Below, piece after piece: positions 34,944 to 43,524 of a DNA stretch of 64,000 nt. The stretch comes from JANLYC01 sp963750495 (GTDB taxonomy: Bacteria; Actinomycetota; Actinomycetes; Propionibacteriales; Nocardioidaceae). The notes under the pieces were generated by a model that saw only the letters and a list, made by a program, of their open reading frames with translations, ran no database searches and was not told where the DNA came from. A program made the position numbers and the translations under genes. Position 1 is the stretch's first letter. Each line of letters opens with the position of its first letter. The stretch covers positions 1-64,000 of the forward strand of contig CAVVQV010000008.1 of assembly GCA_963750495.1 (NCBI GenBank). The letters run 5' to 3'.

Positions 34944-35013
34944 CATGCGTTCGCTGACCTGGATGGCTTCTCACATGCGTTCGCTGACCTGGATGGCTTC
35001 TCACATGCGTTCG
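34944..35013. repeat. 30-base tandem duplication at the 3' end of the glutamine-synthetase-like gene
   Basis: Two exact 30-base units start at 34944 and 34974, each beginning CATGCGTTCG. A third CATGCGTTCG at 35004 is the C-terminal coding end of the gene. The duplication lies just past the stop codon. Confidence 0.85.
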
Positions 35014-36365
35014 AAGCTGCGGAAGCGTTCCCAGTCGGTCACGGCGGAGTTGAACGCAGCGAGCTCGACGTCGGCGTTGTTGAGGTAGTGGTTGACCACC
35101 TCGTCGCCGAAGGCATCCCGGGCGAACTCCGACTCCGCAAACGCGTTGCGTGCCTCCTGCAGCGTCACCGGTACATGCCGTTTGTCGGACTCGTAGGCAT
35201 TGCCCTCGAAAGGCGGCTCGAGCTCGAGCTCGTTCTCGATCCCGTACATGCCACCGGCCAGCATGCCGGCCAGCCCGAGGTACGGGTTGACGTCGCCGCC
35301 GGGCAGCCGGTTCTCGACCCGCAGGCCGGCGCCGTGACCGACCACCCGCAACGCGCACGTCCGGTTGTCGTGCCCCCATGCGATGGCGGTCGGCGCGAAC
35401 GACCCCGGCGCGAAGCGCTTGTACGAGTTGATGTTCGGCGCATAAAGCAGGGTGAAGTCGTACAGCGTGGCCTGCACGCCCGCCACGAAGTGCTCGAACG
35501 TCTTGGTCGGCCCCGAGCCTTCGTCGAACACGATCGTGCCGTCGTCACCACGCACGCTCATGTGGATGTGGCACGAGTTGCCCTCGCGCGCGTCGTACTT
35601 GGCCATGAACGTGATCGCCTGACCGAGCTGCGAGGCGATCTCCTTCGCGCCGTTCTTGTACACCGAGTGCTGGTCGGCGGTCTGTACCACCTCTTCGTAC
35701 TTGAACGCGATCTCGTGCTGGCCGAGGTTGCACTCGCCCTTGGCGGACTCGACGATGAGGCCTGCGGCGTACATGTGGTTGCGGATGTCGCGCAGCAGCG
35801 GCTCCACCCGGCTGGTGCCGAGCAGCGAGTAGTCGACGTTGTACTGGTTCCCGGGGGTGAGGTTTTGGTACCCCTTGTCCCAAGCCTCTTCGAACGTGTC
35901 GTTGTAGACGTTGAACTCGAGCTCGGTCCCGGCAAAGGCACGCAAACCGTGACCAGCCGCCCGCTCGGCCTGCTTCTTGAGGATCGTGCGCGGTGACTGC
36001 AGGACAGGGGAGTGGCCCTCGTCGAGCCACGCCAGGTCGCACTGCACCATCGCGGTGCCAGGCAGCCACGGAGTCAGCCGGAACGTCGCCAGGTCGAGCA
36101 CGAACTCCATGTCGCCGTACCCGCGGGCCCACGAGCTGATCTCGTAGCCGTCGACCGTGTTCATGTCGATGTCGACGGCGAGCAGGTAGTTGCAGCCCTC
36201 CGTGCCGTGGGACAGGACGGTGTCGAGGAAGAACTGCGCGTGCAGCCGCTTGCCCTGAAGGCGGCCTTGCATGTCGGTGAAGGCGACGATGACGGTGTCC
36301 ACGTCCCCTTCCTCGACCAGGACGCGAAGCTTCTCGACCGTCAGGGGAAACGTGGGTTTGGGCAT
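35001..36365 (-). CDS. Glutamine synthetase-family gamma-glutamyl-amine ligase
   Basis: This 454-residue protein has the full GS fold: a beta-grasp N-terminus, then GTELEFNVY, NLGQHEIAF, CHIHMSVRG and RVENRLPGGDVNPY, which form the ATP and metal sites. It lacks the adenylylation-loop tyrosine context of the ammonia-assimilating GlnA and fits the GlnA3/GlnA4/PuuA group, which joins glutamate to polyamines, ethanolamine or other amines. ATG 36365 begins MPKPTFPLT. A 25-residue longer frame has no support. It diverges from the choline-kinase-like gene, and a HutC-type operator lies between them. The amine substrate is the key unknown of the cluster. Confidence 0.9.
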   Translation of the reverse strand: MPKPTFPLTVEKLRVLVEEGDVDTVIVAFTDMQGRLQGKRLHAQFFLDTVLSHGTEGCNYLLAVDIDMNTVDGYEISSWARGYGDMEFVLDLATFRLTPWLPGTAMVQCDLAWLDEGHSPVLQSPRTILKKQAERAAGHGLRAFAGTELEFNVYNDTFEEAWDKGYQNLTPGNQYNVDYSLLGTSRVEPLLRDIRNHMYAAGLIVESAKGECNLGQHEIAFKYEEVVQTADQHSVYKNGAKEIASQLGQAITFMAKYDAREGNSCHIHMSVRGDDGTIVFDEGSGPTKTFEHFVAGVQATLYDFTLLYAPNINSYKRFAPGSFAPTAIAWGHDNRTCALRVVGHGAGLRVENRLPGGDVNPYLGLAGMLAGGMYGIENELELEPPFEGNAYESDKRHVPVTLQEARNAFAESEFARDAFGDEVVNHYLNNADVELAAFNSAVTDWERFRSFERM

Positions 36366-36405
36366 GTGGGAGCTCGCTTCCGATCGGCCGGCATGACTGC
36401 GGAAT

Positions 36406-36417
36406 GAGTCTAGACCT
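36406..36417. promoter_or_regulatory. HutC/GntR-type operator in the divergent promoter
   Basis: GAGTCTAGACCT contains the palindrome GTCTAGAC, shared with AGGTCTAGACCT at 43513. NagR/DasR-type HutC regulators bind TGGTCTAGACCA. The site ends 17 bases before the TAGCAT box at 36435, over the -35 region. Confidence 0.65.
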
Positions 36418-36434
36418 GATGGGAGCTTTGGCAC

Positions 36435-36440
36435 TAGCAT
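36435..36440 (+). promoter_or_regulatory. -10 box for the choline-kinase-like gene
   Basis: TAGCAT lies about 36 bases before the ATG, with a leader that carries GGGGAGGAG. The operator at 36406 sits upstream at the same distance as in the 43491 promoter. Confidence 0.45.
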
Positions 36441-36476
36441 CCATCCACGGGGATGTCAGATGGGGAGGAGCCGTCG

Positions 36477-37400
36477 ATGCCCGATGCCATGGCACCGGAC
36501 GAGCTCGACGCAATTCTCGACCACCTCTCCTCGGTCCGCTACGAGCCTCGCGAGGTCACGTACCTCGAAGGCGGCCTGACCAACGTCAACGTCCACGTCA
36601 AGACCGTCGACCTCGACGTCGTCGTACGCATCTCGAACGAGGACTCGACGATGCTCTCGATCGACCGCGAGGCCGAGTACCTCAACTCGCGCGCGGCCGC
36701 CGCGTCCGGTGCCTCGCCCCGCGTGGTCGAGTTCGTGCCCGAGCACCACTTGCTCGTCGTCGACTTCATCACCGGTACGACGTACACGCCAGAGGACGTA
36801 GCCGACCTGACGAAGCTGCGGCGCATCGCCGACGCGGTCCGCATGCTCCACAACGGGCCACGCTTCGTCAGCGAGTTCAACATGTTCGACGTCCAGCAGA
36901 CCTACCTCAAGACCGTGCAGCAGCGTGGCTTCCGGTTGCCCGACCGCTACCTCGACTTCATGCCGCAGGTCGAGCGGATGCGCCAGGCACTGTCGGTCAT
37001 CGAGGTCGCCACCGTGCCGTGCAACAACGACCTGCTCGCGGCGAACTTCGTCGACGACGGCGAGCGGGTCTGGATCATCGACTTCGAGTACGCCGGCAAC
37101 AACGACCCCTGCTTCGAGCTCGGCAACATCTGGAGCGAGTCCACCCTCGAGCCGGCGCTGCTCGACGAGCTCGTGACGGCGTACTTCGGACGGGAGTGGC
37201 CCAGCATGGTCGCCCGATCGCGTCTTCTCGGTCTGCTGTCGAAGTACGGCTGGATGCTCTGGGCCTCGATCCAGGACGGCAACTCCGACCTCGACTTCGA
37301 CTTCTGGGCCTGGGGCCTGGAGAAGTACGACCGGGCCGTCGAGGAGTTCGACAGCCCCGAGTTCGACTCCTGGCTCACCGCCGCCGCTGCCCCCGATTGA
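36477..37400 (+). CDS. Choline/ethanolamine kinase-like phosphotransferase
   Basis: This 307-residue protein has the aminoglycoside phosphotransferase/choline kinase fold: an N-lobe with GGLTNVNVHV and the Lys/Arg-bearing VVVRISNED, then Brenner motif NNDLLAANF and choline-kinase motif IDFEYAGNNDPCFELGN. The His usual in HNDLLxxN is Asn here, but the catalytic Asp and metal-binding Asn and Asp remain. ATG 36477 has GGGGAGGAG at seven bases; the ATG at 36453 lacks one. It sits divergent from the GS-like ligase and before the permease, so it may phosphorylate the imported amino alcohol. That is inference. Confidence 0.85.
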   Translation: MPDAMAPDELDAILDHLSSVRYEPREVTYLEGGLTNVNVHVKTVDLDVVVRISNEDSTMLSIDREAEYLNSRAAAASGASPRVVEFVPEHHLLVVDFITGTTYTPEDVADLTKLRRIADAVRMLHNGPRFVSEFNMFDVQQTYLKTVQQRGFRLPDRYLDFMPQVERMRQALSVIEVATVPCNNDLLAANFVDDGERVWIIDFEYAGNNDPCFELGNIWSESTLEPALLDELVTAYFGREWPSMVARSRLLGLLSKYGWMLWASIQDGNSDLDFDFWAWGLEKYDRAVEEFDSPEFDSWLTAAAAPD

Positions 37401-37563
37401 CGCCCTTCGATTCCACCCGTCCGCCCTCCACCTGAACACTCGTCCACCGTCCCTACCAAGCCCCTCGACCACCCTCGCCACCCGTCTCCCCTCGCTTCCC
37501 AACCTGCGCACCGAACCCCGTCCAACCGCCCGTCCGGGCGCATACCTCTCTCCGGAGGATTCG

Positions 37564-39111
37564 ATGTCACAGACCGACCTCAACGACGACGAGCGAAGGC
37601 TTGCCGAACTTGGGTACAAACAGGAGCTGTCCCGCAACTGGTCGGGCTTCTCGAACTTCGCCATCTCGTTCTCGATCATCTCGATCCTGGCGGGCTGCTT
37701 CACGACGTTCGGGCAGGCCTGGAACAACGGCGGCCCCATCGCGATCTCCTGGGGCTGGCCGATCATCGCCGGCTTCATCCTCATCATCGGCTTCACGATG
37801 TCCGAGCTCGTCTCGGCGTACCCCACCTCGGGCGGTATCTACTGGTGGGCCTCGAAGATGGGGGGCCCGAAAGCAGGGTTCTTCACCGGGTGGCTGAACC
37901 TGATCGGTCTCCTCGCGGTCGTCGCCTCGGTGGCCTACGGCTGCGCGACCTTCACCGACCTCACGATCAGCACCTTCAGTGACTCGTACGCGAACGACTA
38001 CTCGTTGGCGAGAGTCTTCATCATCTTCGTCATCATCTTGGTCGCCGCATCGCTGCTGAACATCGTCAGCGGGCACCTGATGGCCGTGATGAACAACATC
38101 TCGGTCTGGTGGCACGTCGCCGGCGCCTCGATCGTCGTGCTCATCCTGGTGCTCGTCCCGGACAAGCACCAGGACATGGGCTTCGTGTTCACCGAGCGCA
38201 TCAACAACTCGGGGTACGCCGACGGCAAGTACTGGTTCCTCGTGCTCCCACTGGGATTCCTGCTCACGCAGTACACGATCACCGGCTTCGACGCTTCCGC
38301 GCACCTGTCGGAGGAGACCGAAGCCGCCTCGAAGTCCGCTGCTCGCGGCATGTGGCAGTCGATCTTCTACTCCGGCATCGGCGGCTGGATCCTCCTGCTG
38401 TCGTTCCTGTTCGCGGTCCAGGACCCCGACAAGGTCACCGAGGGTGGAGGCGGCGTCGCCGTCATCTTCAGCCAGGCGCTGTCGAGCAACTGGGCAGGCC
38501 TCATCTTGTTGATCTCGGCGACGGGCCAGTTCTACTGCGCCACCTCGTGCATGACCAGCGCTTCGCGGATGACGTTCGCATTCAGCCGTGACGGCGCCAT
38601 CCCCGGGTCGCAGCTGTGGTCGAAGCTGTCCGCGTCGAAGGTGCCTGCCAACGCAGTCTTGCTCGTCGGCGTCGTCAGCGTGCTCATCACGATGCCGTCT
38701 CTCGTCGAGGTCGACATCGGTGGGGCACCCGTTCCGGTGGCCTTCTACGCGGTGACCTCGGTGGCCGTGATCGGGCTGTACCTGGCGTTCCTGATCCCGA
38801 TCTGGCAGCGCTGGAAGCTCGGCGACGCCTTCGAACCGGGCAGCTGGAACAACGGCCAGAAGTACAAGTGGATGAACCTGGTGGCCTGCGCCGAGATCGT
38901 GCTCATCTCGGTGTACTTCATCATGCCGTTCACGCCGGCCGCCATCCCGTGGAACGACGACTTCTCCTGGAAGTTCGTCAACTACGCGCCGATCCTCACG
39001 ATCGGATCGTTGCTGGTCCTGCTCATCTGGTGGGAACTCTCGGCCAAGCGCTGGTTCACCGGGCCCAAGCACACGATCGACCCCACCGTCGTGGAGGTCT
39101 TCGACGCATGA
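37564..39111 (+). CDS. APC-family amino acid/choline permease
   Basis: This 515-residue transporter has about 12 transmembrane segments of the amino acid-polyamine-organocation superfamily, amino acid/choline branch. ELSRNWSGFSNFAISFSI at the N-terminus, then SAYPTSGGIYWWAS and GFDASAHLSEETEAASKSA, are typical of GABA, choline and ethanolamine-type permeases. GGAGGATTCG precedes the ATG. It follows the choline-kinase-like gene after a 163-base C-rich gap with no recognisable site. It would import the amine used by the cluster. Confidence 0.92.
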   Translation: MSQTDLNDDERRLAELGYKQELSRNWSGFSNFAISFSIISILAGCFTTFGQAWNNGGPIAISWGWPIIAGFILIIGFTMSELVSAYPTSGGIYWWASKMGGPKAGFFTGWLNLIGLLAVVASVAYGCATFTDLTISTFSDSYANDYSLARVFIIFVIILVAASLLNIVSGHLMAVMNNISVWWHVAGASIVVLILVLVPDKHQDMGFVFTERINNSGYADGKYWFLVLPLGFLLTQYTITGFDASAHLSEETEAASKSAARGMWQSIFYSGIGGWILLLSFLFAVQDPDKVTEGGGGVAVIFSQALSSNWAGLILLISATGQFYCATSCMTSASRMTFAFSRDGAIPGSQLWSKLSASKVPANAVLLVGVVSVLITMPSLVEVDIGGAPVPVAFYAVTSVAVIGLYLAFLIPIWQRWKLGDAFEPGSWNNGQKYKWMNLVACAEIVLISVYFIMPFTPAAIPWNDDFSWKFVNYAPILTIGSLLVLLIWWELSAKRWFTGPKHTIDPTVVEVFDA

Positions 39112-39132
39112 TCGTCCTGGGAGCCCTGCGGC

Positions 39133-39153
39133 GTCACGCTGACACGGCGTGAC
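39133..39153. promoter_or_regulatory. Inverted repeat before the GntR-family gene
   Basis: GTCACGC and GCGTGAC are separated by seven bases and lie 36 bases before the TTG start. It may be a separate operator or the end of the permease transcript. It is unlike the GTCTAGAC sites. Confidence 0.4.
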
Positions 39154-39188
39154 AACGTAGGGCTGACCAGGAACCGGAGGGGGCTTCG

Positions 39189-40022
39189 TTGACCAACGAA
39201 CCGATCGCGGTGCCGACCATGGCTGACCTGCCAGCCACGGCGCCCGACCTTTCGTCGTCAACGGGGCCCCCTGCGCACGTCCAGATCGAGCAGTGGTTGA
39301 TGTCGCTGATCGACGGGGCGGTGCTGCTGGCCGGCGACAAGCTGCCGAAGGAGAAAGACCTGGCGGCTGCGCTCGGGGTAAGCCGGATGACGCTGCGCCA
39401 GTCACTCGGCTCGCTGGAGGCCCGCGGAGTCGTGGAGCGGATCCCGGGCCGCCAGGGTGGCACGTTCATCCGGCAGCCCCGGATCGAGTGCGACATCACG
39501 GGTCTGGCCGGCTTCACCGAGCAGCTCCGCCAGGGGCATGTCCGGGCCAGCGCCCGGGTGGTCAGCTCCACCGTCGTACCGGCGTCGCGGGCGGTGGCGA
39601 AGGCGCTCGAGCTGTCGGTCGACACCGACGTGTACGAGATCGTGCGGGTCCGGTCGGCCAACCGCGAGCCGGTCGCGCTCGAGCGGTCCTACCTGCCGGC
39701 CGAGCTGTTCCCGGGTCTGCTCGACAAGCGGCTGACCGGGTCGCTGTACGCCCGGATGCGGCGCGACTACGGGCTGGCTCCGCAGGCGGCGACGGAGTTC
39801 CTCGAGCCGTTCATCGCCACCGACCAGGTGGCGGCGTTGCTGGCCGTCGACGCAGGCTCCCCGCTGCTGCTCATCGAGCGGACGGCGCGTACGACGTCGG
39901 GGCAGCCCGTCGAGTACGCCCGCGACCTGTTCCGGTCGGACAAGATCCGCATCTCCGTGCAGACCGTGGCCGGTGAGTCCGGCGCTCTGCGCACCGCCGG
40001 CCCCCACCCGGCGGCCGGTTGA
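39189..40022 (+). CDS. GntR family regulator, HutC subfamily
   Basis: This 277-residue regulator has a GntR winged helix (about 25-95: HVQIEQWLMSLIDG, LPKEKDLAAALGVSRMTLRQSL, GVVERIPGRQGGTFI). It is followed by a UTRA effector domain (about 110-255: SREPVALERSYLP-like ANREPVALERSYLP and GQPVEYARDLFRSD). It starts at TTG with GGAGGGGG upstream. As the only regulator in the amine cluster, it is the likely binder of the GTCTAGAC palindromes at 36406 and 43513, which resemble known HutC-family operators. The effector is probably the amine or a phosphorylated or glutamylated derivative. Confidence 0.9.
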   Translation: MTNEPIAVPTMADLPATAPDLSSSTGPPAHVQIEQWLMSLIDGAVLLAGDKLPKEKDLAAALGVSRMTLRQSLGSLEARGVVERIPGRQGGTFIRQPRIECDITGLAGFTEQLRQGHVRASARVVSSTVVPASRAVAKALELSVDTDVYEIVRVRSANREPVALERSYLPAELFPGLLDKRLTGSLYARMRRDYGLAPQAATEFLEPFIATDQVAALLAVDAGSPLLLIERTARTTSGQPVEYARDLFRSDKIRISVQTVAGESGALRTAGPHPAAG

Positions 40023-40088
40023 CTCCGACATCACCGGCCCGAACAGCGCGCACGTCTGCACGGGCCGCCCCGTGGGCAAGGTGGCGGG

Positions 40089-40568
40089 TCATGCAGTGTG
40101 TGGGTGGGAGGGAGAGGGCAGCGCAAGCACATAGACGTGCTCACGATCGAGCATGCCGCCCGTAGGGCTGAAACCGTAGCGCTCGTAGAACGTCATCGGT
40201 GATCCGTCGCCGGGGACTGCGCTCGTGACGAGTTCGACGGCGCCCGGCCGCCCCCGGACGTAGTCGACCACGAGGTTCAGTGCGGCCGTCCCATAGCCGC
40301 GCCGTTGGTGGCGGACGTCGATGAGCAGCCGCCAGAGGAAGTACGGCCACTCGTACTCCGGATGACCTGCGGGAATGCCGTCGGTGATCATGACGAACCC
40401 GACCGGAGTTTCGTCGGCATAGATGGCTCGAAACCACGGGTACGCGTCGGGTGTCTGGGCTGCCTCCTCCAACGAGTCTGCGACGCCGTCGACGAAGGCG
40501 GACTGCTCGGGAGTCACGGCCAGGCGCAGCACGTCGGCACGGTTGGCGTCAGTGATCTCGCGCAACAT
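40089..40568 (-). CDS. GNAT family N-acetyltransferase
   Basis: This 159-residue protein begins MLREITDANRADVLRLAV and has the GNAT core: VGFVMITDG on strand 4, LLIDVRHQRRGYGTAALNL carrying the acetyl-CoA pyrophosphate loop RRGYGT, and MTFYERYGFSPTG near the end. It resembles spermidine/polyamine-type acetyltransferases in outline, which would suit an amine cluster, but the acceptor is not proven. A long frame extends upstream without family support. No ribosome binding site is evident before the ATG. Confidence 0.85.
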   Translation of the reverse strand: MLREITDANRADVLRLAVTPEQSAFVDGVADSLEEAAQTPDAYPWFRAIYADETPVGFVMITDGIPAGHPEYEWPYFLWRLLIDVRHQRRGYGTAALNLVVDYVRGRPGAVELVTSAVPGDGSPMTFYERYGFSPTGGMLDREHVYVLALPSPSHPHTA

Positions 40569-41009
40569 CACGGTCGGCCGCCTGCTCACGGCGTCAATGC
40601 CGCGCGCGTATCGAGACGGGGTGTGGCCAGTGCACGAAGCCATCATCCCCGCCCCGGTCGTGGTTGTCGACATTCCCACTGCACCCCAACCCCGGCCAGA
40701 CCTGGCGACGTCCGTCCCGGAACGGCGTGTGTTGGCTGAGCGCTGTCGGCTGTCCCCGACCACCCCCGCCGGCAACAGTGCCCGGCTGGGAATCAAACGC
40801 CGGCTTCGTCCGTTCCACTGAGTGCACCGCCAGTGTGAGACCCCCGGGCCCCACCCCATAAGCCGCTACGAGCGGCCACTCGCCGAGAGGCGTCCGCTGG
40901 CGGGGCCACAGCATCGAGCCGCAGGAGTCCTCCTCCTGCGGCTCTTCGCTCGTCCGGACCGCTGGCCCGTCGGATCCGTTCGGCGAGATCCATCTCACGG
41001 AGCCAAGCG
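40569..41009. other. Intergenic region with one hairpin
   Basis: I find no supported gene in these 441 bases. GAGCCGCAGGAG and CTCCTGCGGCTC (40916-40944) form a 12-base stem with a five-base loop downstream of the FAD-GcvT gene, probably its terminator. Confidence 0.6.
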
Positions 41010-43484
41010 CTAGCCCAGCAGCGTGCGGACGTCGGTGACGACGGCTTTGACGGACACACCGAAGAGGTTGATGCTCGCCTCGGTCCCGGCCTTGGCCAGC
41101 TCGATCGGCAGGTATGCGTAGGCCAGCGACTGCTCGCAGGTGTAACCGAACCCTCCGGAGGTGACCCGGCCGACGACGTCTGCACCCACCCGCACCGGTT
41201 CCGAGCCAAGGACGACGGCACGCGGGTCGTCGAGCACCAGCAGGCTCAGCCGCCGCGACAACCCGGCCTCCTTCGCCGTCCGGAGCGCGGTGTCGCCCAC
41301 GAATCCACCGGGCTTGTCGAGCTTCACGCAGAACCCCAGCCCCGCCTCGTACGGCGTGGTCTCCGGCGTGATGTCGGTGCTCCAGACGCGGTAGCCCATC
41401 TCGATGCGGAGGCTGTCGATCGCCCGGTAGCCACACGGCACGAGGCCATGGTCTGCGCCGGCGGCCATCAGCCGGGTCCACAGCCCGGCGGCGTACTCGC
41501 TCGAGGTGTAGAGCTCCCACCCATGCTCACCGGTGAACGTCACCCGCAGCGCCCGGACCGGCACGTCGGCCACGCTGATCAGCTGCGAGGTCATGAACGG
41601 GAACACCTCTTCGGACACGTCCGACGGCGTCACCGACCCGAGGATGGCCCGCGCGTTCGGCCCCCACAGCGCGAAGCACGCGAAGGCGCCGGTCACGTCT
41701 GTGAGGGCGACGTCGTACTCACCGAGCCGCGCCTGCTTGCGCAGCCAGGCCAGGTCATGGGTGCCGTACGCCGTACCGGTGACGATGCGGAAGCGGTCAT
41801 CGGCCAGCCGGGTCATCGTGACGTCGGCCTCGATGCCGCCGTGGGCGTTCAGCGCCTGCGTGTAGGTGACGTCGCCGACGCCGCGTGCCACGGTGTTGTC
41901 GCAGACCCGGTCGACGAACGTCGCCGCGTCCGGGCCGCGCACCTCGAGCTTCGCGAACGACGTCTCGTCGAACAGCCCCGCGGTGGTGCGCGTGGCTCGG
42001 TGCTCGACGGCTGTCGCGGACGACCAGTCCCGCCCGGCCCAGCCGTGCGGTCGCAGGCTCTCGAGGTCGGCCGACTCGTTGGAGGTGTAGTAGTTGACCC
42101 GCTCCCAGCCGGCCTTCTCGCCGAAGACCGCGCCGCGCTCGGCGTGCCACCCGTAGACGGGGGAGGTGCGCAGCGGCCGGCCGCTCTGGCGTTCGAGCCC
42201 GGGGTAGCTGATGTCGTAGTAGGTCTGGTAGTTCTCCAGCGTCCGCGCGAGGGTGTACGACGGCGACGCGAACGCCTCCCCGAAGCGCCCGATGTCCATG
42301 TGCCACAGGTCGAACTCGGGCTCACCGTCGACGATCCACTCCGCCATCACCTTGCCGATGCCACCGGCACCCGCGATGCCGTGCGCGCAGAACCCGGCGG
42401 CGACGAAGAACCCCGCCACCGAGGTCTCGCCCAGGCAGAACTCGTTGTCGGGCGTGAACCCCTCCGGCCCGTTGATCACCGACCGCATGCCGATGTCGGC
42501 CATGAGCGGCACCCGGACCATCGCGTTGGTCGCGATCTCCTCCAGGCGCTCCCAGGCCTCGGGCAACAGCCGTCCGTTGAAGTCGGCCGGGATCGCGTCG
42601 TACGACGTCGCGCTGGTCGACCACGGCGCCGGGTTTCGTTCATATCCACCCATGACAAGGCCTTCGACCTCCTGGCGGTAGTAGACGAGCAGGTCGGGGT
42701 CACGTAGCGACGGCAGGGTCGGGTGGCCGGGCTCGAGCCCGGCGTCGGCCAGGCAGGGCTCCGTCACGACGTACTGGTGTGACATCGGCACGATCGGCAC
42801 CCGCACCCCGACCAGCCGGGCGATCTCGGCGGCGAACATGCCGCCCGCGTCGACGACCACCTCGCACTCGATGTCGCCCTTGTCGGTGCGCACGCGGCTG
42901 ACCCGACGTTGGCCGTGCCCTGCATCGGCGGTGTCGATCGCGGTCACCCGGGTGTGGGTGCGGATCGTGACGCCGGCGCGCCGTGCCAGGGTGGCCAGCG
43001 CCGTGCAGAGCTGGGACGGGTCGACCTGGCCGTCCGACTCGAGCAGGCAGGCGCCGACGACGCCATCGGTCGACATCAGCGGGAAGCGCTCCTGGGCCTC
43101 GCTGGGTGAGATCTCGTGCAGGGGCAGGTCGTAGGTCTGGGCCCAGCTGATCTGGCGGCGGATCTCGTCGAGGCGTTCGGGGCTTGACGCCAGCTTGATG
43201 CCGCCGCTCTCGACCCAGGCCGGGGCGAGGTCGGTCTGCTGCAGCCGTCGGTACAGGTCGACGGAGTACATGTTCATGCGGGTCAGGGTGGGGTCGGCCC
43301 GGAGCTGCCCGACCAGACCGGCGGAGTGGAACGTCGAGCCGCTGGTGAGCTCGCTGCGCTCGACCAGGACGACGTCGGTCTCCCCGAGCTCGGCGAGGTG
43401 GTAGGCGATGCTGGCGCCTCCGACACCGCCACCGATGATGACCACACGGGCCCGCGAGGGCAGCGACGACGAAGGTTCGCTCAC
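41010..43484 (-). CDS. FAD-dependent demethylase with GcvT domain (dimethylglycine/sarcosine dehydrogenase-like)
   Basis: This 824-residue two-part enzyme has an N-terminal DAO flavin domain (VVIIGGGVGGASIAYHL at about 12-28, then HSAGLVGQLR) and an FAO-M linker. A C-terminal aminomethyltransferase (GcvT) domain runs from about residue 440 to the end and includes GEHGWELYTSSEYAAGL and the GcvT-C barrel. Members oxidise N-methyl groups and pass the one-carbon unit to tetrahydrofolate. The GTG start has TAGGCT exactly six bases upstream, and a perfect AGGTCTAGACCT operator covers the -35 region. This ties the gene to the HutC regulator of the amine cluster and suggests an N-methylated amine substrate. 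Confidence 0.9.
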   Translation of the reverse strand: MSEPSSSLPSRARVVIIGGGVGGASIAYHLAELGETDVVLVERSELTSGSTFHSAGLVGQLRADPTLTRMNMYSVDLYRRLQQTDLAPAWVESGGIKLASSPERLDEIRRQISWAQTYDLPLHEISPSEAQERFPLMSTDGVVGACLLESDGQVDPSQLCTALATLARRAGVTIRTHTRVTAIDTADAGHGQRRVSRVRTDKGDIECEVVVDAGGMFAAEIARLVGVRVPIVPMSHQYVVTEPCLADAGLEPGHPTLPSLRDPDLLVYYRQEVEGLVMGGYERNPAPWSTSATSYDAIPADFNGRLLPEAWERLEEIATNAMVRVPLMADIGMRSVINGPEGFTPDNEFCLGETSVAGFFVAAGFCAHGIAGAGGIGKVMAEWIVDGEPEFDLWHMDIGRFGEAFASPSYTLARTLENYQTYYDISYPGLERQSGRPLRTSPVYGWHAERGAVFGEKAGWERVNYYTSNESADLESLRPHGWAGRDWSSATAVEHRATRTTAGLFDETSFAKLEVRGPDAATFVDRVCDNTVARGVGDVTYTQALNAHGGIEADVTMTRLADDRFRIVTGTAYGTHDLAWLRKQARLGEYDVALTDVTGAFACFALWGPNARAILGSVTPSDVSEEVFPFMTSQLISVADVPVRALRVTFTGEHGWELYTSSEYAAGLWTRLMAAGADHGLVPCGYRAIDSLRIEMGYRVWSTDITPETTPYEAGLGFCVKLDKPGGFVGDTALRTAKEAGLSRRLSLLVLDDPRAVVLGSEPVRVGADVVGRVTSGGFGYTCEQSLAYAYLPIELAKAGTEASINLFGVSVKAVVTDVRTLLG

Positions 43485-43490
43485 CCGGTC

Positions 43491-43496
43491 AGCCTA
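43491..43496 (-). promoter_or_regulatory. Leaderless -10 box for the FAD-GcvT gene
   Basis: On the minus strand TAGGCT lies six bases before the GTG at 43484. Confidence 0.55.
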
Positions 43497-43512
43497 GGGA
43501 GTCGGCGCACTA

Positions 43513-43524
43513 AGGTCTAGACCT
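43513..43524. promoter_or_regulatory. HutC/GntR-type operator, perfect palindrome
   Basis: AGGTCTAGACCT is a perfect 12-base palindrome, 16 bases upstream of the -10 box and so over the -35 element. It shares ten bases with the site at 36406. Confidence 0.7.

Noticed and set aside
36366..36440. 25-residue N-terminal extension of the glutamine-synthetase-like protein
   Set aside because: The extension covers the divergent promoter and operator. Family alignment begins at the ATG at 36365.
37567..39405. A 612-codon minus-strand frame opposite the APC permease
   Set aside because: It mirrors the permease codons, is rich in Arg/Asp/Gly runs typical of antisense frames, and has no recognisable motif.
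40594..41520. A 308-codon minus-strand frame upstream of the acetyltransferase
   Set aside because: Most of it lies in another frame of the FAD-GcvT gene and it has no family features.
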